Source: Prevotella sp. DNF00663
GTDB taxonomy: Bacteria; Bacteroidota; Bacteroidia; Bacteroidales; Bacteroidaceae
Length of the DNA stretch: 60,820 nt
NCBI RefSeq assembly: GCF_001553265.1
Contig: NZ_KQ960629.1
Location: 1-60,820, forward strand
Direction of reading: 5' to 3'
Below the pieces are notes generated by a model, which saw only the letters and a list, made by a program, of their open reading frames with translations, was not told the origin of the DNA and did not search any database. Made by a program: the position numbers and the translations under genes. This document shows, piece after piece, positions 35,084-44,317 of the stretch; position 1 is the stretch's first letter; every line of letters starts with the position of its first letter.

Positions 35084-36259
35084 ATGAGAACAGAAGGAGA
35101 TCTGATAAAAATCAATGAATGGCTATTACCATTAAGTTGGCTCTATGGCATAGGGGGCAGATTCAGAAACTGTCTCTTTGAAATGGGTGTGCTCAAAAGT
35201 AAAGCTTTTGATATACCTGTTATCTCTGTAGGAAATATTACAGTGGGTGGTTCGGGTAAAACTCCACACGTGGAATACCTGATTCGACTACTTGAAGATA
35301 AGGTTAAAGTCGCAGTGCTGTCACGAGGATACAAGCGCAAATCACGAGGATACCTGCTTGCCGATGAAAATACGGCTATGGAGCAAATTGGCGACGAACC
35401 TTTCCAAATGAAAAAGAAATATCCTAATATTTATATTGCGGTAGATGGGAAGCGCTGTAGAGGCATTGATAGGCTCACAACAGATGCAGCTACCAACGAT
35501 ACCGACGTCATTGTGCTAGACGATGCATTCCAGCATCGCTATGTAAAACCCGGCATCAACATTCTTTTAGTCGACTATCATCGCATTATTATTTACGATA
35601 AACTGCTACCGGCAGGAAGACTTCGTGAACCACATTCCGGAAAAAATCGTGCTGATATCGTTATTATCACCAAATGTCCAAAGGATTTGAACCCGATGGA
35701 ATTTCGTGTATTGACCAAGGCAATGGACTTATATCCTTATCAGAGTCTTTTCTTCTCCACCATAGAATATGCAGACCCAAAGGCTGTATTCATTGACAAG
35801 GAAATTGAAAAAGAAGACTTGAAGAATTATAACACGCTACTCTTGACCGGCATTGCCTCTCCACAGCAAATGGAACAAGACCTTACGGCCAGCGTCAAAA
35901 CGCTCACACCGATGAGTTTTCCGGATCATCACCGCTTCACAGCACGCGATATTGAAGAGATAGAAAGAACATTCATGGCCCTACCAGAGCCTCGCATCAT
36001 CCTCACAACAGAGAAAGATGCCGCCCGACTGAGCATCTTAGATGGATTCAGCGAACCTGTACGGAGTCATATCTATGCACTTCCCATCCAAATAAAATTC
36101 ATGCTCGACGACGAAGAGCAATTCAATAAAAAAATCATTGACTATGTACGAAAGAATTCAAGAAACAGCATTCTGGTTAAAGGAAAGGATGACAACAAGT
36201 CCAAAAACGGCAATCATACTCGGAACAGGACTCGGACTATTAGCTTCAGAGATAACTGA
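35084..36259 (+). CDS. lpxK: Tetraacyldisaccharide 4'-kinase
   Basis: Inner-membrane kinase that phosphorylates the lipid A disaccharide. 391 aa. N-terminal membrane-associated helix (NEWLLPLSWLYGIGGRFRN), P-loop GNITVGGSGKTPHVEYL (about residues 48-64), LSRGYKRKSRGY, GDEP, and VLDDAFQHRYVKP. The last 38 residues (basic, KGKDDNKSKNGNHTRNRTRT) are encoded in the 116 bp that overlap the purine nucleoside phosphorylase gene in another frame. That tail is not part of the known fold and may be a by-product of the overlap or a real extension. Confidence 0.94.
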   Translation: MRTEGDLIKINEWLLPLSWLYGIGGRFRNCLFEMGVLKSKAFDIPVISVGNITVGGSGKTPHVEYLIRLLEDKVKVAVLSRGYKRKSRGYLLADENTAMEQIGDEPFQMKKKYPNIYIAVDGKRCRGIDRLTTDAATNDTDVIVLDDAFQHRYVKPGINILLVDYHRIIIYDKLLPAGRLREPHSGKNRADIVIITKCPKDLNPMEFRVLTKAMDLYPYQSLFFSTIEYADPKAVFIDKEIEKEDLKNYNTLLLTGIASPQQMEQDLTASVKTLTPMSFPDHHRFTARDIEEIERTFMALPEPRIILTTEKDAARLSILDGFSEPVRSHIYALPIQIKFMLDDEEQFNKKIIDYVRKNSRNSILVKGKDDNKSKNGNHTRNRTRTISFRDN

Positions 36260-36956
36260 TAGTTATGAATTTCCATACAGTGAAATTCCTAATTTCCCCG
36301 TTTCTACGGTCGAAGGACATGCAGGTAAGCTGATATTTGGTAAACTTGGAGGTAAAGACATCATGGCGATGGAGGGACGATTCCATTACTATGAGGGTTA
36401 TGACATGAAGGAAGTAACGTTTCCAGAGCGCGTCATGTACGAGCTGGGAATTAAAACTCTCTTCGTAAGCAACGCTTCCGGAGGTATGAATCCCGACTTT
36501 AAAATCGGTGATTTGATGATTATCGACGACCATATCAACTTCTTCCCGGAGCATCCACTACGCGGAAAGAACTTCCCGACAGGTCCTCGTTTCCCCGATA
36601 TGCACGAACCATACGACAAGAACCTTATTGCTTTGGCCGACAAAATCGCAGAAGAAAAGGGCATCAGAGTGATGCATGGTGTGTACATGGGAGTACAAGG
36701 TCCGACCTTCGAGACCCCCGCTGAATACAGAATGTACCATCGTATGGGAGCCGACGCTGTAGGTATGAGCACCGTACCAGAGGTTATCGTGGCTCACCAC
36801 TGTGGCATCCGCACATTCGGAATCAGCATCATCACTGATCTAGGATTGGAAGGTCAGGCTGTAGAAGTTTCTCACGAAGAAGTGCAGGAAGCTGCTAATC
36901 GTGCTCAACCATTGATGACCGAGATTATGCGCGAGATGATTAAAAGAACAGAATAA
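36144..36956 (+). CDS. Purine nucleoside phosphorylase
   Basis: Cytosolic trimeric-type PNP cleaving inosine/guanosine to base and ribose-1-phosphate. Start at ATG 36144 (MYERIQETAFWL); a TTG two codons earlier is not needed. 270 aa, normal. Motifs: ILGTGLG phosphate loop, VEGHAGKL, GRFHYYEGYDM, SNASGGMN, YMGVQGPTFETPAEYRM, GADAVGMSTVPE. It overlaps lpxK by 116 bp, so its start lies inside lpxK. thiL follows after 14 bp. Confidence 0.95.
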   Translation: MYERIQETAFWLKERMTTSPKTAIILGTGLGLLASEITDSYEFPYSEIPNFPVSTVEGHAGKLIFGKLGGKDIMAMEGRFHYYEGYDMKEVTFPERVMYELGIKTLFVSNASGGMNPDFKIGDLMIIDDHINFFPEHPLRGKNFPTGPRFPDMHEPYDKNLIALADKIAEEKGIRVMHGVYMGVQGPTFETPAEYRMYHRMGADAVGMSTVPEVIVAHHCGIRTFGISIITDLGLEGQAVEVSHEEVQEAANRAQPLMTEIMREMIKRTE

Positions 36957-36970
36957 GACGATATTAATAT

Positions 36971-38047
36971 ATGGAAATATCTGAATTGGGAGAGTTCGGA
37001 CTCATCGAACGACTCACAAAAGACATCCAAATCAAGAACGAATCGACAAAGTATGGTGTGGGAGACGACTGCACCGTACTTCATTATCCTGACAAAGAGG
37101 TGCTCGTAACAAGCGATATGCTGATGGAAGGGGTACATTTCGACCTCACATATATCGACCTTCAACACCTCGGATATAAGTCGGCAATGGTGAATATCAG
37201 CGATATTTTCGCCATGAATGGTACACCAAGGCAGATGATTGTCAACATAGCGCTCAGCAAACGCTTCAAAGTTGAGGATATGGAAGCCTTTTATAGTGGA
37301 CTACGTATGGCTTGCGACAAGTGGAATATCGACATTGTAGGTGGCGATACGACCTCGTCTTATACCGGACTGGCTATCAGTATCACGTGTATCGGTGAAG
37401 CAGCAAAAGAGGATATTGTGTACCGTAATGGAGCCAAGGATACCGACCTCGTATGTGTAACGGGCGACCTCGGAGCCGCATATATGGGTTTACAGTTGCT
37501 CGAACGCGAGAAATCGGTCTATTACCAACAAGTAGAAGAAGCTCAAAAGAAGAACGACCAGCATGCACTGGAACAACTTCGTAACTTCCAACCCGACTTT
37601 GCCGGCAAGGAATACCTGCTCCAACGCCAACTGGAACCGGAAGCTCGTGGAGATATGATACAAAAATTACGCGAGGCAAATATCCATCCTACAGCCATGA
37701 TGGACATCTCCGATGGACTCAGCAGTGAGCTCCTACACATCTGTAAGCAGAGCCATTGTGGATGCCGCATATACGAAAAGAACATCCCTATCGACTATCA
37801 AACAGCCGTCATGGCAGAAGAATTCAACCTGAATGTTACCACCTGTGCTCTCAATGGTGGCGAAGACTACGAGCTACTCTTCACAGTTCCCATTGGCGAC
37901 CATGCCAAAATAGAAAACATTGAAGGCGTGCGGCTCATCGGACACATCACAAAAGAAGAACTTGGTAAGCAGCTCATCAGTAGAGATGGAAACGAGTTTG
38001 AACTTTTAGCACAAGGTTGGAATCCAATGGCTAAGTCCGGTAAATAA
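36971..38047 (+). CDS. thiL: Thiamine-monophosphate kinase
   Basis: Makes thiamine diphosphate from thiamine phosphate and ATP. 358 aa. AIR-synthase-like fold with GVGDDCTVLH (Asp metal ligands, about residues 31-40), TSDMLMEGVHFD, NISDIFAMNGTPRQ, IVGGDTTSS, VTGDLGAAYMG, MMDISDGLSSEL and NGGEDYELLFT. Somewhat longer than enteric ThiL because of an insertion around residues 180-215 (QQVEEAQKKNDQHALEQL), common in Bacteroidetes. Last gene of the sppA-lpxK-PNP-thiL unit. Confidence 0.95.
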   Translation: MEISELGEFGLIERLTKDIQIKNESTKYGVGDDCTVLHYPDKEVLVTSDMLMEGVHFDLTYIDLQHLGYKSAMVNISDIFAMNGTPRQMIVNIALSKRFKVEDMEAFYSGLRMACDKWNIDIVGGDTTSSYTGLAISITCIGEAAKEDIVYRNGAKDTDLVCVTGDLGAAYMGLQLLEREKSVYYQQVEEAQKKNDQHALEQLRNFQPDFAGKEYLLQRQLEPEARGDMIQKLREANIHPTAMMDISDGLSSELLHICKQSHCGCRIYEKNIPIDYQTAVMAEEFNLNVTTCALNGGEDYELLFTVPIGDHAKIENIEGVRLIGHITKEELGKQLISRDGNEFELLAQGWNPMAKSGK

Positions 38048-38096
38048 CCTTATATAGTTAATTTTTATTAACCACCAAGGGAAACTATCGCGGTCA

Positions 38097-38128
38097 TTCG
38101 ATATTTACAGCTTTTATATATACCTTTG
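38097..38128 (+). promoter_or_regulatory. Promoter for tRNA-Phe
   Basis: TTCG (38097-38100), 20-bp spacer, TACCTTTG (38121-38128), 21 bp before the tRNA. Confidence 0.6.
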
Positions 38129-38149
38129 CAACACCTTTTAAATGACTAT

Positions 38150-38222
38150 GGTGCCATAGCTCAGTTGGTAGAGCAAAGGACTGAAAATCCTTGTGTCCCC
38201 GGTTCGATTCCTGGTGGCACCA
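38150..38222 (+). tRNA. tRNA-Phe (GAA)
   Basis: Acceptor stem GGTGCCA / TGGCACC, D arm AGCTCAGTTGGTAGAGC, anticodon stem AGGAC-loop TGAAAAT context with anticodon GAA, T arm CCCGGTTCGATTCCTGG, discriminator A. CCA is not encoded. Confidence 0.97.
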
Positions 38223-38270
38223 CTTCTAGCAAATTCTTTTTAAGAATGCGTAATAGGTAAACTTATAATC

Positions 38271-38310
38271 AGTGTCATCACTCTTAAAGAGTTGATGACA
38301 CTTTTCTTTT
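38271..38310 (+). terminator. Terminator after tRNA-Phe
   Basis: AGTGTCATCA-CTCTT / AAGAG-T-TGATGACACT stem followed by TTTCTTTT. Confidence 0.8.
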
Positions 38311-38376
38311 CACCCTATCCTCACTCATATCCACAACAAACACACAATTCAGCTACATTCTATAAACTAACTAGCA

Positions 38377-38412
38377 ACAAAAAAGTGTATCAGAACATCT
38401 GACACACTTTTC
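38377..38412 (-). terminator. Terminator of the thrS-infC-rpmI-rplT operon
   Basis: Minus strand: AAAAGTGTGTCAGA / TCTGATACACTTTT with one mismatch, ending in six T residues, 26 bp beyond the rplT stop. Confidence 0.75.
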
Positions 38413-38437
38413 ATATCGTGTTTGTAGAGGATATACC

Positions 38438-38782
38438 TTACTTCACTTTATCAACGATAGCCTTGAATGCTTCAGGGTTGTTGACAGCGAGATCGGCAAG
38501 AACCTTACGGTTAATCTCGATACCGGCCTTGTGTAGAGCACCCATCAATGTAGAGTAGCTCATATCCTGTAAGCGAGCAGCTGCGTTGATACGCTGAATC
38601 CACAATGAGCGGAAGTTGCGCTTTTTATTACGACGATCGCGATAAGCATAGGTAAGACCTTTTTCCCATGTATTCTTTGCTACCGTCCAAACATTCTTTC
38701 TAGCTCCATAGTAACCTTTTGTGAGCTTCAGAATTTTAGTTCTCTTTGCTTTAGAAGCAACGTGATTTACTGACCTTGGCAT
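38438..38782 (-). CDS. rplT: 50S ribosomal protein L20
   Basis: 114 aa, full-length L20 ([35 protein letters not shown]..., [20 protein letters not shown]). Binds 23S rRNA early in 50S assembly; in other bacteria it also represses its own operon through a leader RNA. Last gene of infC-rpmI-rplT, 41 bp after rpmI. Confidence 0.98.
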   Translation of the reverse strand: MPRSVNHVASKAKRTKILKLTKGYYGARKNVWTVAKNTWEKGLTYAYRDRRNKKRNFRSLWIQRINAAARLQDMSYSTLMGALHKAGIEINRKVLADLAVNNPEAFKAIVDKVK

Positions 38783-38823
38783 AGTTTTCTGCTAATTTAA
38801 AAAGTTCGACTAAAAAGTAATAA

Positions 38824-39021
38824 TTAACGGAGACACAGCAAGTCACGAACCTGCTTCAAGTTTGTTCCATCCACCAATGTCTGATGAACAAGATTTCTCT
38901 TTTGCTTCTTTGTCTTCTTAGTCAGAATGTGACTGTGGTAAGCATGATGTCTCTTAATCTTACCTGTACCAGTGAAAGAGAATCTCTTCTTTGCACCGGA
39001 GTTTGTCTTAACTTTTGGCAT
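38824..39021 (-). CDS. rpmI: 50S ribosomal protein L35
   Basis: 65 aa, full-length L35 ([31 protein letters not shown]...). Standard position between infC and rplT; 83 bp separate it from infC. Confidence 0.98.
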   Translation of the reverse strand: MPKVKTNSGAKKRFSFTGTGKIKRHHAYHSHILTKKTKKQKRNLVHQTLVDGTNLKQVRDLLCLR

Positions 39022-39104
39022 TTTTTTGTTGTTTAATTGTTATTTATATAGAGTGGCAACGCATATACCCGGCGTTACGCACTTTTTCTCTTTCTATGAG
39101 AGAT

Positions 39105-39785
39105 TTACTCTCCCTTGAGTTTGCTCAGCACATCCTCGCCATTCTTAGCATTGGCGAACAATCCGTTCTTCTCTGCCAGTGCAGCCTGCTCTTCCTTAGC
39201 GGCAGCCTTAGCTTCTGCTTCACGCTTTTCGCGATCCATCTTCTGCTGACTTTTCTTTACAACAGCGGCTTTCTTCGGAGCAAGATAGAGGAACATCTTC
39301 TTCCCCTCTAACTTAGGCATCTGTTCTACTTTACCATACTCTTCCAAGTCATTGGCAAAACGTAGCAACAACACCTCACCTTGTTCTTTGAACAAAATAG
39401 AACGGCCACGGAAGAAAACATACGCACGCACCTTGTTACCTTCATTGAGAAACTCCTGAGCGTGTTTCAGTTTAAACTGGTAGTCGTGCTCATCTGTCTG
39501 CGGTCCGAAGCGAATTTCTTTCACTTCTACCTTCACCTGCTTCTGCTTCATCTCCTTTTGATGCTTCTTTTGCTGGTAAAGGAACTTCGAATAGTCAATG
39601 ATACGACAAACCGGTGGCTGGGCATTTGGTGAGATTTCAACAAGATCTACCCCTTGTTGACGAGCCATATCCAACGCCTTTCGTGTAGGAATCACCTCTG
39701 ATCCGCTTTCACCTACGATGCGGACTTCACGTACGCGTATCTGTTCATTTACGCGATACTGGTTTTTCATTTTGTCATTCTTCAT
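39105..39785 (-). CDS. infC: Translation initiation factor IF-3
   Basis: Binds the 30S subunit and checks initiator tRNA. 226 aa with an ordinary ATG, unlike the AUU of E. coli (an in-frame ATG five codons on is an alternative). N domain with [21 protein letters not shown], linker rich in Lys/Gln, C domain with [24 protein letters not shown] and RGRSILF. The last ~45 residues are an Ala/Lys/Glu-rich extension ([22 protein letters not shown]) beyond the classical ~180-aa protein; such tails occur in Bacteroidetes. Confidence 0.97.
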   Translation of the reverse strand: MKNDKMKNQYRVNEQIRVREVRIVGESGSEVIPTRKALDMARQQGVDLVEISPNAQPPVCRIIDYSKFLYQQKKHQKEMKQKQVKVEVKEIRFGPQTDEHDYQFKLKHAQEFLNEGNKVRAYVFFRGRSILFKEQGEVLLLRFANDLEEYGKVEQMPKLEGKKMFLYLAPKKAAVVKKSQQKMDREKREAEAKAAAKEEQAALAEKNGLFANAKNGEDVLSKLKGE

Positions 39786-39907
39786 TCAACTATTTTATGT
39801 GACAGTTTTTGCTAAACGGCTGCAAAGTTACGAGTTTTCACTTGACTAGCAAAATTTTTCCACGCTTATTTTAACATCAGCAAGCCATCTATATATAATA
39901 AAGAATA

Positions 39908-39944
39908 GAGATGAACACTTTCATGCTTAAAAAATGTTCATCTC
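39908..39944 (-). terminator. Hairpin in the thrS-infC spacer
   Basis: Perfect 10-bp stem GAGATGAACA / TGTTCATCTC with a 17-nt loop in the 182-bp spacer. The T-tract after it on the minus strand is weak, so partial termination or attenuation between thrS and infC is more likely than a full stop. Confidence 0.45.
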
Positions 39945-39967
39945 CACCTTAATATTTATTTATTCAA

Positions 39968-41932
39968 TCAATCTTGTGGATGGATTTCTGTAGCCTTCAA
40001 CATCTCGGCAACTTCTGCATTGATACGGTCGGCAAACGCTTCCATCGTCATGGTAGCCTGCTCGCCACCACCCTGCTTACGCATAGAAACAAGACCTTCG
40101 GCAGCTTCTTGCTCGCCCACGATGACCATATAAGGCACGCGTTTCAACTCGTTGTCACGAATCTTGCGGCCTATCTTCTCGTTACGGTCGTCAATCGTAG
40201 CACGCACACCCTGTCCGTCAAGGTATTTAGCCACCTTCTTGGCGTAATCATTATACTTTTCAGAGATAGGAAGGATAGCCACCTGATCGGGTGTCAACCA
40301 CAATGGGAAATGACCAGCAGTATGCTCGATGAGCACAGCAGAGAAGCGTTCCAAACTGCCAAATGGCGCACGGTGAATCATCACAGGAGTCTTCTTGGTG
40401 TTGTCATCGTCGGTATACTCCAACTTGAAACGCTCCGGCAAATTGTAGTCTACCTGAATTGTACCCAACTGCCAGCGACGACCGATGGCATCTTTCACCA
40501 TAAAGTCAAGCTTAGGACCATAGAATGCAGCCTCACCATATTCTATCTTGGCATTCAACCCTTTCTCCTCGCAAGCTTCCTTGATAGCGTTCTCGCTCTC
40601 TTCCCACACCTTGGTAGAACCGATATACTTCTCGTGGTCGTTAGGATCGCGCAGAGAAATCTGGGCTTCAAAGTTGTCAAAGTTGAATATCTTGAATACC
40701 GTCTGGATAATATCCATTACACGTAAGAACTCGCTCTTCACTTGGTCGGGACGACAGAAAATATGGGCATCGTCCTGAGTGAACGAACGTACACGTGTCA
40801 GACCGTGCAACTCGCCGCTCTTCTCATAGCGATATACGGTACCAAACTCTGCTATACGCAGCGGTAGGTCTTTGTATGAACGTGGCTTCCAAGCGAATAC
40901 TTCGCAGTGGTGAGGACAGTTCATGGGTTTCAACATGTATTCCTCGTCCTCTTCCGGCGTATGGATAGGCTGGAAACTATCCTTGCCATAGTGTGCATAG
41001 TGACCTGAAGTCACATACAAATTCTTTGAACCAATATGCGGAGTAATAACCTCTTGATAGCCGAAACGCTTCTGAATCTTGCGCAACATATCCTGCAAAC
41101 GCAAGCGAAGTTCCGTTCCCTTCGGCAACCAAATAGGCAAACCTTTGCCTACACGTTCCGAGAACATGAAGAGTTCCATCTCCTTTCCTATCTTACGATG
41201 GTCGCGCTTCTTGGCCTCCTCTATCATTGCCAGATACTCGTCGAGCATCTTCTTCTTCGGGAATGTGATACCATAGATACGTGTCATCTGCTCGCGCTTG
41301 GCGTCACCACGCCAAAATGCGCCGGCAACACTCGTAATCTTGATAGCCTTGATAGCCCCCGTAGACATCAAGTGCGGGCCACGACAGAGGTCGGTAAACT
41401 TACCTTGAGTATAAGTAGAGATGGTACCGTCTTTCAAGTCTAGGTCTATGTGCTCGCATTTATACTCCTGTCCATCGGCCTTGAATTCTTTCAGAGCGTC
41501 AGCCTTTGATATATCTTTGCGAACTACAGCCTCGTCTTGCTTAGCCAGTTCCTTCATCTTCGCTTCAATCTTGGGGAAATCAGACTCACTAATGACGTCG
41601 CCTTCCTTCGGCATCACGTCATAGAAGAATCCGTTTTCGATGGCAGGACCAAAACCAAATTGTATACCGGGATAGAGTTCCTGCAATGCTTCCGCCAACA
41701 AATGGGCAGAGGTATGCCAAAATGTGTGCTTGCCTTCTTCGTCCTCAAACTTATAGAGGGCAATGGTAGCGTCCTCATTGATAGGACGATTCAATTCTAC
41801 TGTTTCGCCATTAACCCCGCAAGATACAACGTCACGGGCGAGAGCAGGCGAAATACTCTCTGCGATTTGATAACCGGTGACACCCTGTTCGTACTCACGT
41901 ACAGTGCCATCGGGGAATGTGATTTTTACCAT
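39968..41932 (-). CDS. thrS: Threonyl-tRNA synthetase
   Basis: 654-aa class II synthetase, full length. N-terminal TGS domain (residues 1-62), editing domain with [12 protein letters not shown] (zinc-type His) and [10 protein letters not shown], catalytic core with [10 protein letters not shown] (zinc Cys), [24 protein letters not shown] (motif 2) and [11 protein letters not shown] (motif 3), then an anticodon-binding domain. First gene of thrS-infC-rpmI-rplT. A minus-7-like TATTTTTG lies at 41963-41970 on the minus strand without a clear minus-33 box. Confidence 0.97.
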   Translation of the reverse strand: MVKITFPDGTVREYEQGVTGYQIAESISPALARDVVSCGVNGETVELNRPINEDATIALYKFEDEEGKHTFWHTSAHLLAEALQELYPGIQFGFGPAIENGFFYDVMPKEGDVISESDFPKIEAKMKELAKQDEAVVRKDISKADALKEFKADGQEYKCEHIDLDLKDGTISTYTQGKFTDLCRGPHLMSTGAIKAIKITSVAGAFWRGDAKREQMTRIYGITFPKKKMLDEYLAMIEEAKKRDHRKIGKEMELFMFSERVGKGLPIWLPKGTELRLRLQDMLRKIQKRFGYQEVITPHIGSKNLYVTSGHYAHYGKDSFQPIHTPEEDEEYMLKPMNCPHHCEVFAWKPRSYKDLPLRIAEFGTVYRYEKSGELHGLTRVRSFTQDDAHIFCRPDQVKSEFLRVMDIIQTVFKIFNFDNFEAQISLRDPNDHEKYIGSTKVWEESENAIKEACEEKGLNAKIEYGEAAFYGPKLDFMVKDAIGRRWQLGTIQVDYNLPERFKLEYTDDDNTKKTPVMIHRAPFGSLERFSAVLIEHTAGHFPLWLTPDQVAILPISEKYNDYAKKVAKYLDGQGVRATIDDRNEKIGRKIRDNELKRVPYMVIVGEQEAAEGLVSMRKQGGGEQATMTMEAFADRINAEVAEMLKATEIHPQD

Positions 41933-41962
41933 AACAAATTAGCATTTTCGTTTTAATCCTTG

Positions 41963-41970
41963 CAAAAATA
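41963..41970 (-). promoter_or_regulatory. Minus-7 box for thrS
   Basis: Minus-strand TATTTTTG, 31 bp upstream of the start codon; minus-33 not evident. Confidence 0.4.
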
Positions 41971-42027
41971 GCATTTTATTTTGTAACGGAATAATTTTTA
42001 TCCTTTTTTCATGTGTCCGACGGCTCA

Positions 42028-42110
42028 CTGCAGGGGCTTTCCAGCAATGCTGCATCACCTTTTCAGTATTCTTGCATAGTCGAGGCAGCGATGTTGCCAA
42101 GCCTTTGCAG
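42028..42110. repeat. 83-bp cloverleaf-like intergenic repeat, copy D
   Basis: Exactly 83 bp. Ends CTGCAGGGGCT and AGCCTTTGCAG pair throughout if two G-T pairs are allowed. Hairpin 1 CAGC-AAT-GCTG (15-25), hairpin 2 CAG/TTG (37-47), hairpin 3 GGCAGC-GAT-GTTGCC (57-71). It lies in the 433-bp spacer upstream of thrS. On its right (42118-42185) are GACAAGTTAACGAGGTGACAAG-type and GAGTGAGAAATGATGAG word repeats. Confidence 0.85.
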
Positions 42111-42197
42111 TGGGACAGTTGACAAGTTAACGAGGTGACAAGTAGACAAATTATGAGTGAGAAATGATGAGTTCAGAATGAGAAGAGAGCGACAGTA

Positions 42198-42219
42198 GAG
42201 ACGGAAAATTTTCCGTCTC
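42198..42219. other. Perfect 22-bp palindrome
   Basis: GAGACGGAAAA followed directly by its exact reverse complement, with no loop, so a DNA-binding site is as likely as a hairpin. A partial GGAGACGG recurs at about 42261. It lies downstream of the SUFU gene and upstream of copy D. Confidence 0.6.
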
Positions 42220-42314
42220 CCAAACAAACGATACTAATTATCAGCACACAAAACCATAGGAGACGGTGTACATACGACCTTTTACAAAGCCAGTACAAAG
42301 ACTTCTACTCGCTC

Positions 42315-42341
42315 GTTTGGGCGAATACAATTCACCCAAAC
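42315..42341 (-). terminator. Hairpin after the SUFU-domain gene
   Basis: GTTTGGG-C-GAAT / ATTC-A-CCCAAAC around a 3-nt loop, one mismatch, 24 bp beyond the stop codon; no T tract follows. Confidence 0.4.
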
Positions 42342-42365
42342 ATTTCCAAAAGTCCTCACTACAAA

Positions 42366-43637
42366 TCACACGCCTTTCTCCCGCATGCGTTTCAGATAAG
42401 TTTGTAAGAACTCATTTACTCCCTCTTTCGTCTCAAACTGTTCATTCCACAGACCTATCTTCTCTAACAATCCATCCGCCTTATATTCGTTATCAAATTT
42501 AAATTGCAACTCTTCGGCTGTAATTGGAACCACCAGATAGTGTACAACACTCTTGCCGGTAGGCAAATTGGTGACACAGAATTCTTCTGGTGGCATACAC
42601 AATACGGCTGCCGAGAAAGTCGTATTCGGCGCCAAAGGCCGACCATCTTCATTCGACATGCTATGCCCATAGCCTATCCAACAACCATCTTGCAGCGGCA
42701 TACGTGCAAAATCTTTGAGCAATCGTATCGGCCAATAGTTGTTCTCGTCTTGAAACACAGCTTCATCTTCCTCGCTAAGCATCAATTTCCAGTCGGCCGG
42801 AAGATACATCATGAGTTCCGCGCGTTCGGGCTGTCCGTCGTCTTTTTCTTCCTCCGACAAAGGCATACGATATGCACCAAGCCCCGACGTACACAACTTA
42901 TAATACGGGCGATACTCGGTTGGCCGGTACACCATAATGTCTAAATGAATGTCATCAGACACTATCTCATGATAAACGAATGCATTCTCTTCCTTTTCCT
43001 CATCTGTCATATCACTTTCGTCGGCCAAGAACATTCTGTCTAGCGACCTATCCAGTGCTTCCATTTCATCTTGTTGGTAAGTGTAAGAAAGAAGGCTAGG
43101 ACCTTCCACCAAGGCTCTTTTCCATAGCGCCAACACGTTTTTCACATCTTCATCCACTTCATCCATGCTAAGAACCAGCGATGGAACATGGTGCTTTTGA
43201 GTTACTATCACCATATTTTGAAAGGTTCGCACGCATTTGATATGATCCCACCGATAACGCAAGTAACGAATAACTATTCTGTCTGCACGTCCCGATAGAC
43301 AATTAATCCTCTCACCATCCACGCTGATACCGTTTATACCATCAGGAAGTTTGTACGTAGCTCCTTTGTATATCTGCACATGTTTCGCGAGCACATAGAC
43401 TTTAATGCCTAACCAGCAAATGAATAAGACGAGGATATGAACATAACCTTGTCCCATGGCTAGCAAACCAAAGAGGAACAATAAAAATAAATTCTGCCCT
43501 ATTTTATTACAAAAATCTTCCACTATGAGTGCTAAAAGATAGTCTTTCAAGGTAGCTGGATGATTGTAACAAGCATCTCGACACTGCGTCGTGTCAATCG
43601 TTTCATCGCGCAAAAGTTTCTTAGCGTTATAATACAT
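42366..43637 (-). CDS. SUFU-domain membrane protein
   Basis: 423 aa, two parts. The N-terminal third has a hydrophobic hairpin (about residues 48-85, FLLFLFGLLAMG then YVHILVLFICWLGI) and a cytosolic region that looks PH/YcxB-like. The C-terminal part (from about 225) resembles the bacterial SUFU (suppressor of fused-like) domain: YYKLCTSGLGAYRMP, RAELMMYLPADWKL, NYWPIRLLKDFARMP, IGYGHSMSN and FCVTNLPTGKSVVHYLVVPI. Bacterial SUFU-domain proteins are often found in toxin-immunity or stress contexts; the role here is unknown. A membrane-tethered version seems less common. It stands alone, with a TATCTTTG box upstream on the minus strand (43667-43674). Confidence 0.75.
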   Translation of the reverse strand: MYYNAKKLLRDETIDTTQCRDACYNHPATLKDYLLALIVEDFCNKIGQNLFLLFLFGLLAMGQGYVHILVLFICWLGIKVYVLAKHVQIYKGATYKLPDGINGISVDGERINCLSGRADRIVIRYLRYRWDHIKCVRTFQNMVIVTQKHHVPSLVLSMDEVDEDVKNVLALWKRALVEGPSLLSYTYQQDEMEALDRSLDRMFLADESDMTDEEKEENAFVYHEIVSDDIHLDIMVYRPTEYRPYYKLCTSGLGAYRMPLSEEEKDDGQPERAELMMYLPADWKLMLSEEDEAVFQDENNYWPIRLLKDFARMPLQDGCWIGYGHSMSNEDGRPLAPNTTFSAAVLCMPPEEFCVTNLPTGKSVVHYLVVPITAEELQFKFDNEYKADGLLEKIGLWNEQFETKEGVNEFLQTYLKRMREKGV

Positions 43638-43778
43638 AGGCCAATATTTAAATTAGATTGCGCTCACAAAGATAGCATAAAACAGGTAAAAAAAAATAAC
43701 AACATTACTTTTTTATATGTTTAACACCCCCTATTACACTACCAATAACAGTATAAATTGAAAAAAAAGTTCTTTTAT

Positions 43779-43809
43779 TTTGTCATTCTGTTTAGTTCTG
43801 CTAACTTTG
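43779..43809 (+). promoter_or_regulatory. Promoter for rsfS-ftsH-cdsA-GH5
   Basis: TTTG (43779-43782), 19-bp spacer, TAACTTTG (43802-43809). A second TAACTTTG sits at 43868-43875, nearer the gene, without a clear minus-33 box, so two starts are possible. Confidence 0.65.
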
Positions 43810-43906
43810 CATAAGTTAGGCTATAGTCGGCCATTTGCGAACAAGTTCACATGCCCCTCATTAGCACTAACTTTGCCAAAACAAAAGCTTTATACAATAT
43901 TAATTA

Positions 43907-44266
43907 ATGGAAGAAACAACAAAACTGGTAGAGACAATCACCAAGGGTATACAAGAAAAAAAAGGAGAGAACATCACTATCGTCGATTTAAAGGGTATCG
44001 ACGGTGCTATAACCAAATATTTCATTATCTGCCAAGGTAATTCTCCTGCACAGATTGAGGCCATAACCGAATCCATCGGCGACATGGCACGCATCGATTT
44101 GGGCGAGAAACCCGTCAATGTGGTGGGGTTGGGAACCGACCAATGGGTTGCCATGGACTACGTAGATGTACTGGTACACGTGTTCTTACCAGAAGCTCGA
44201 CAGTTCTACGATCTTGAGAATCTGTGGCAAGATGCCAAACTGACCAACATTCCTAACCTCGATTAA
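43907..44266 (+). CDS. rsfS: Ribosome silencing factor RsfS
   Basis: 119 aa, full length. Binds L14 on the 50S subunit and blocks subunit joining when nutrients are short. Family motifs: IVDLKGIDGAITKYFIICQGNSPAQIEAITESI and QWVAMDYVDVLVHVFLPEARQFYDLENLW. First gene of the ftsH-cdsA unit. Confidence 0.96.
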   Translation: MEETTKLVETITKGIQEKKGENITIVDLKGIDGAITKYFIICQGNSPAQIEAITESIGDMARIDLGEKPVNVVGLGTDQWVAMDYVDVLVHVFLPEARQFYDLENLWQDAKLTNIPNLD

Positions 44267-44317
44267 GACTGGCACGATATTTGATATTAGAGTTTCCATT
44301 CATCAAATCAATTCATT

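Noticed and set aside
39968..40726. 250-aa plus-strand open frame opposite thrS, and other long antisense frames (e.g. 1777-2685, 13709-14410)
   Set aside because: Shadow frames of thrS, pheT and the P-type ATPase, with no independent motifs or promoters.
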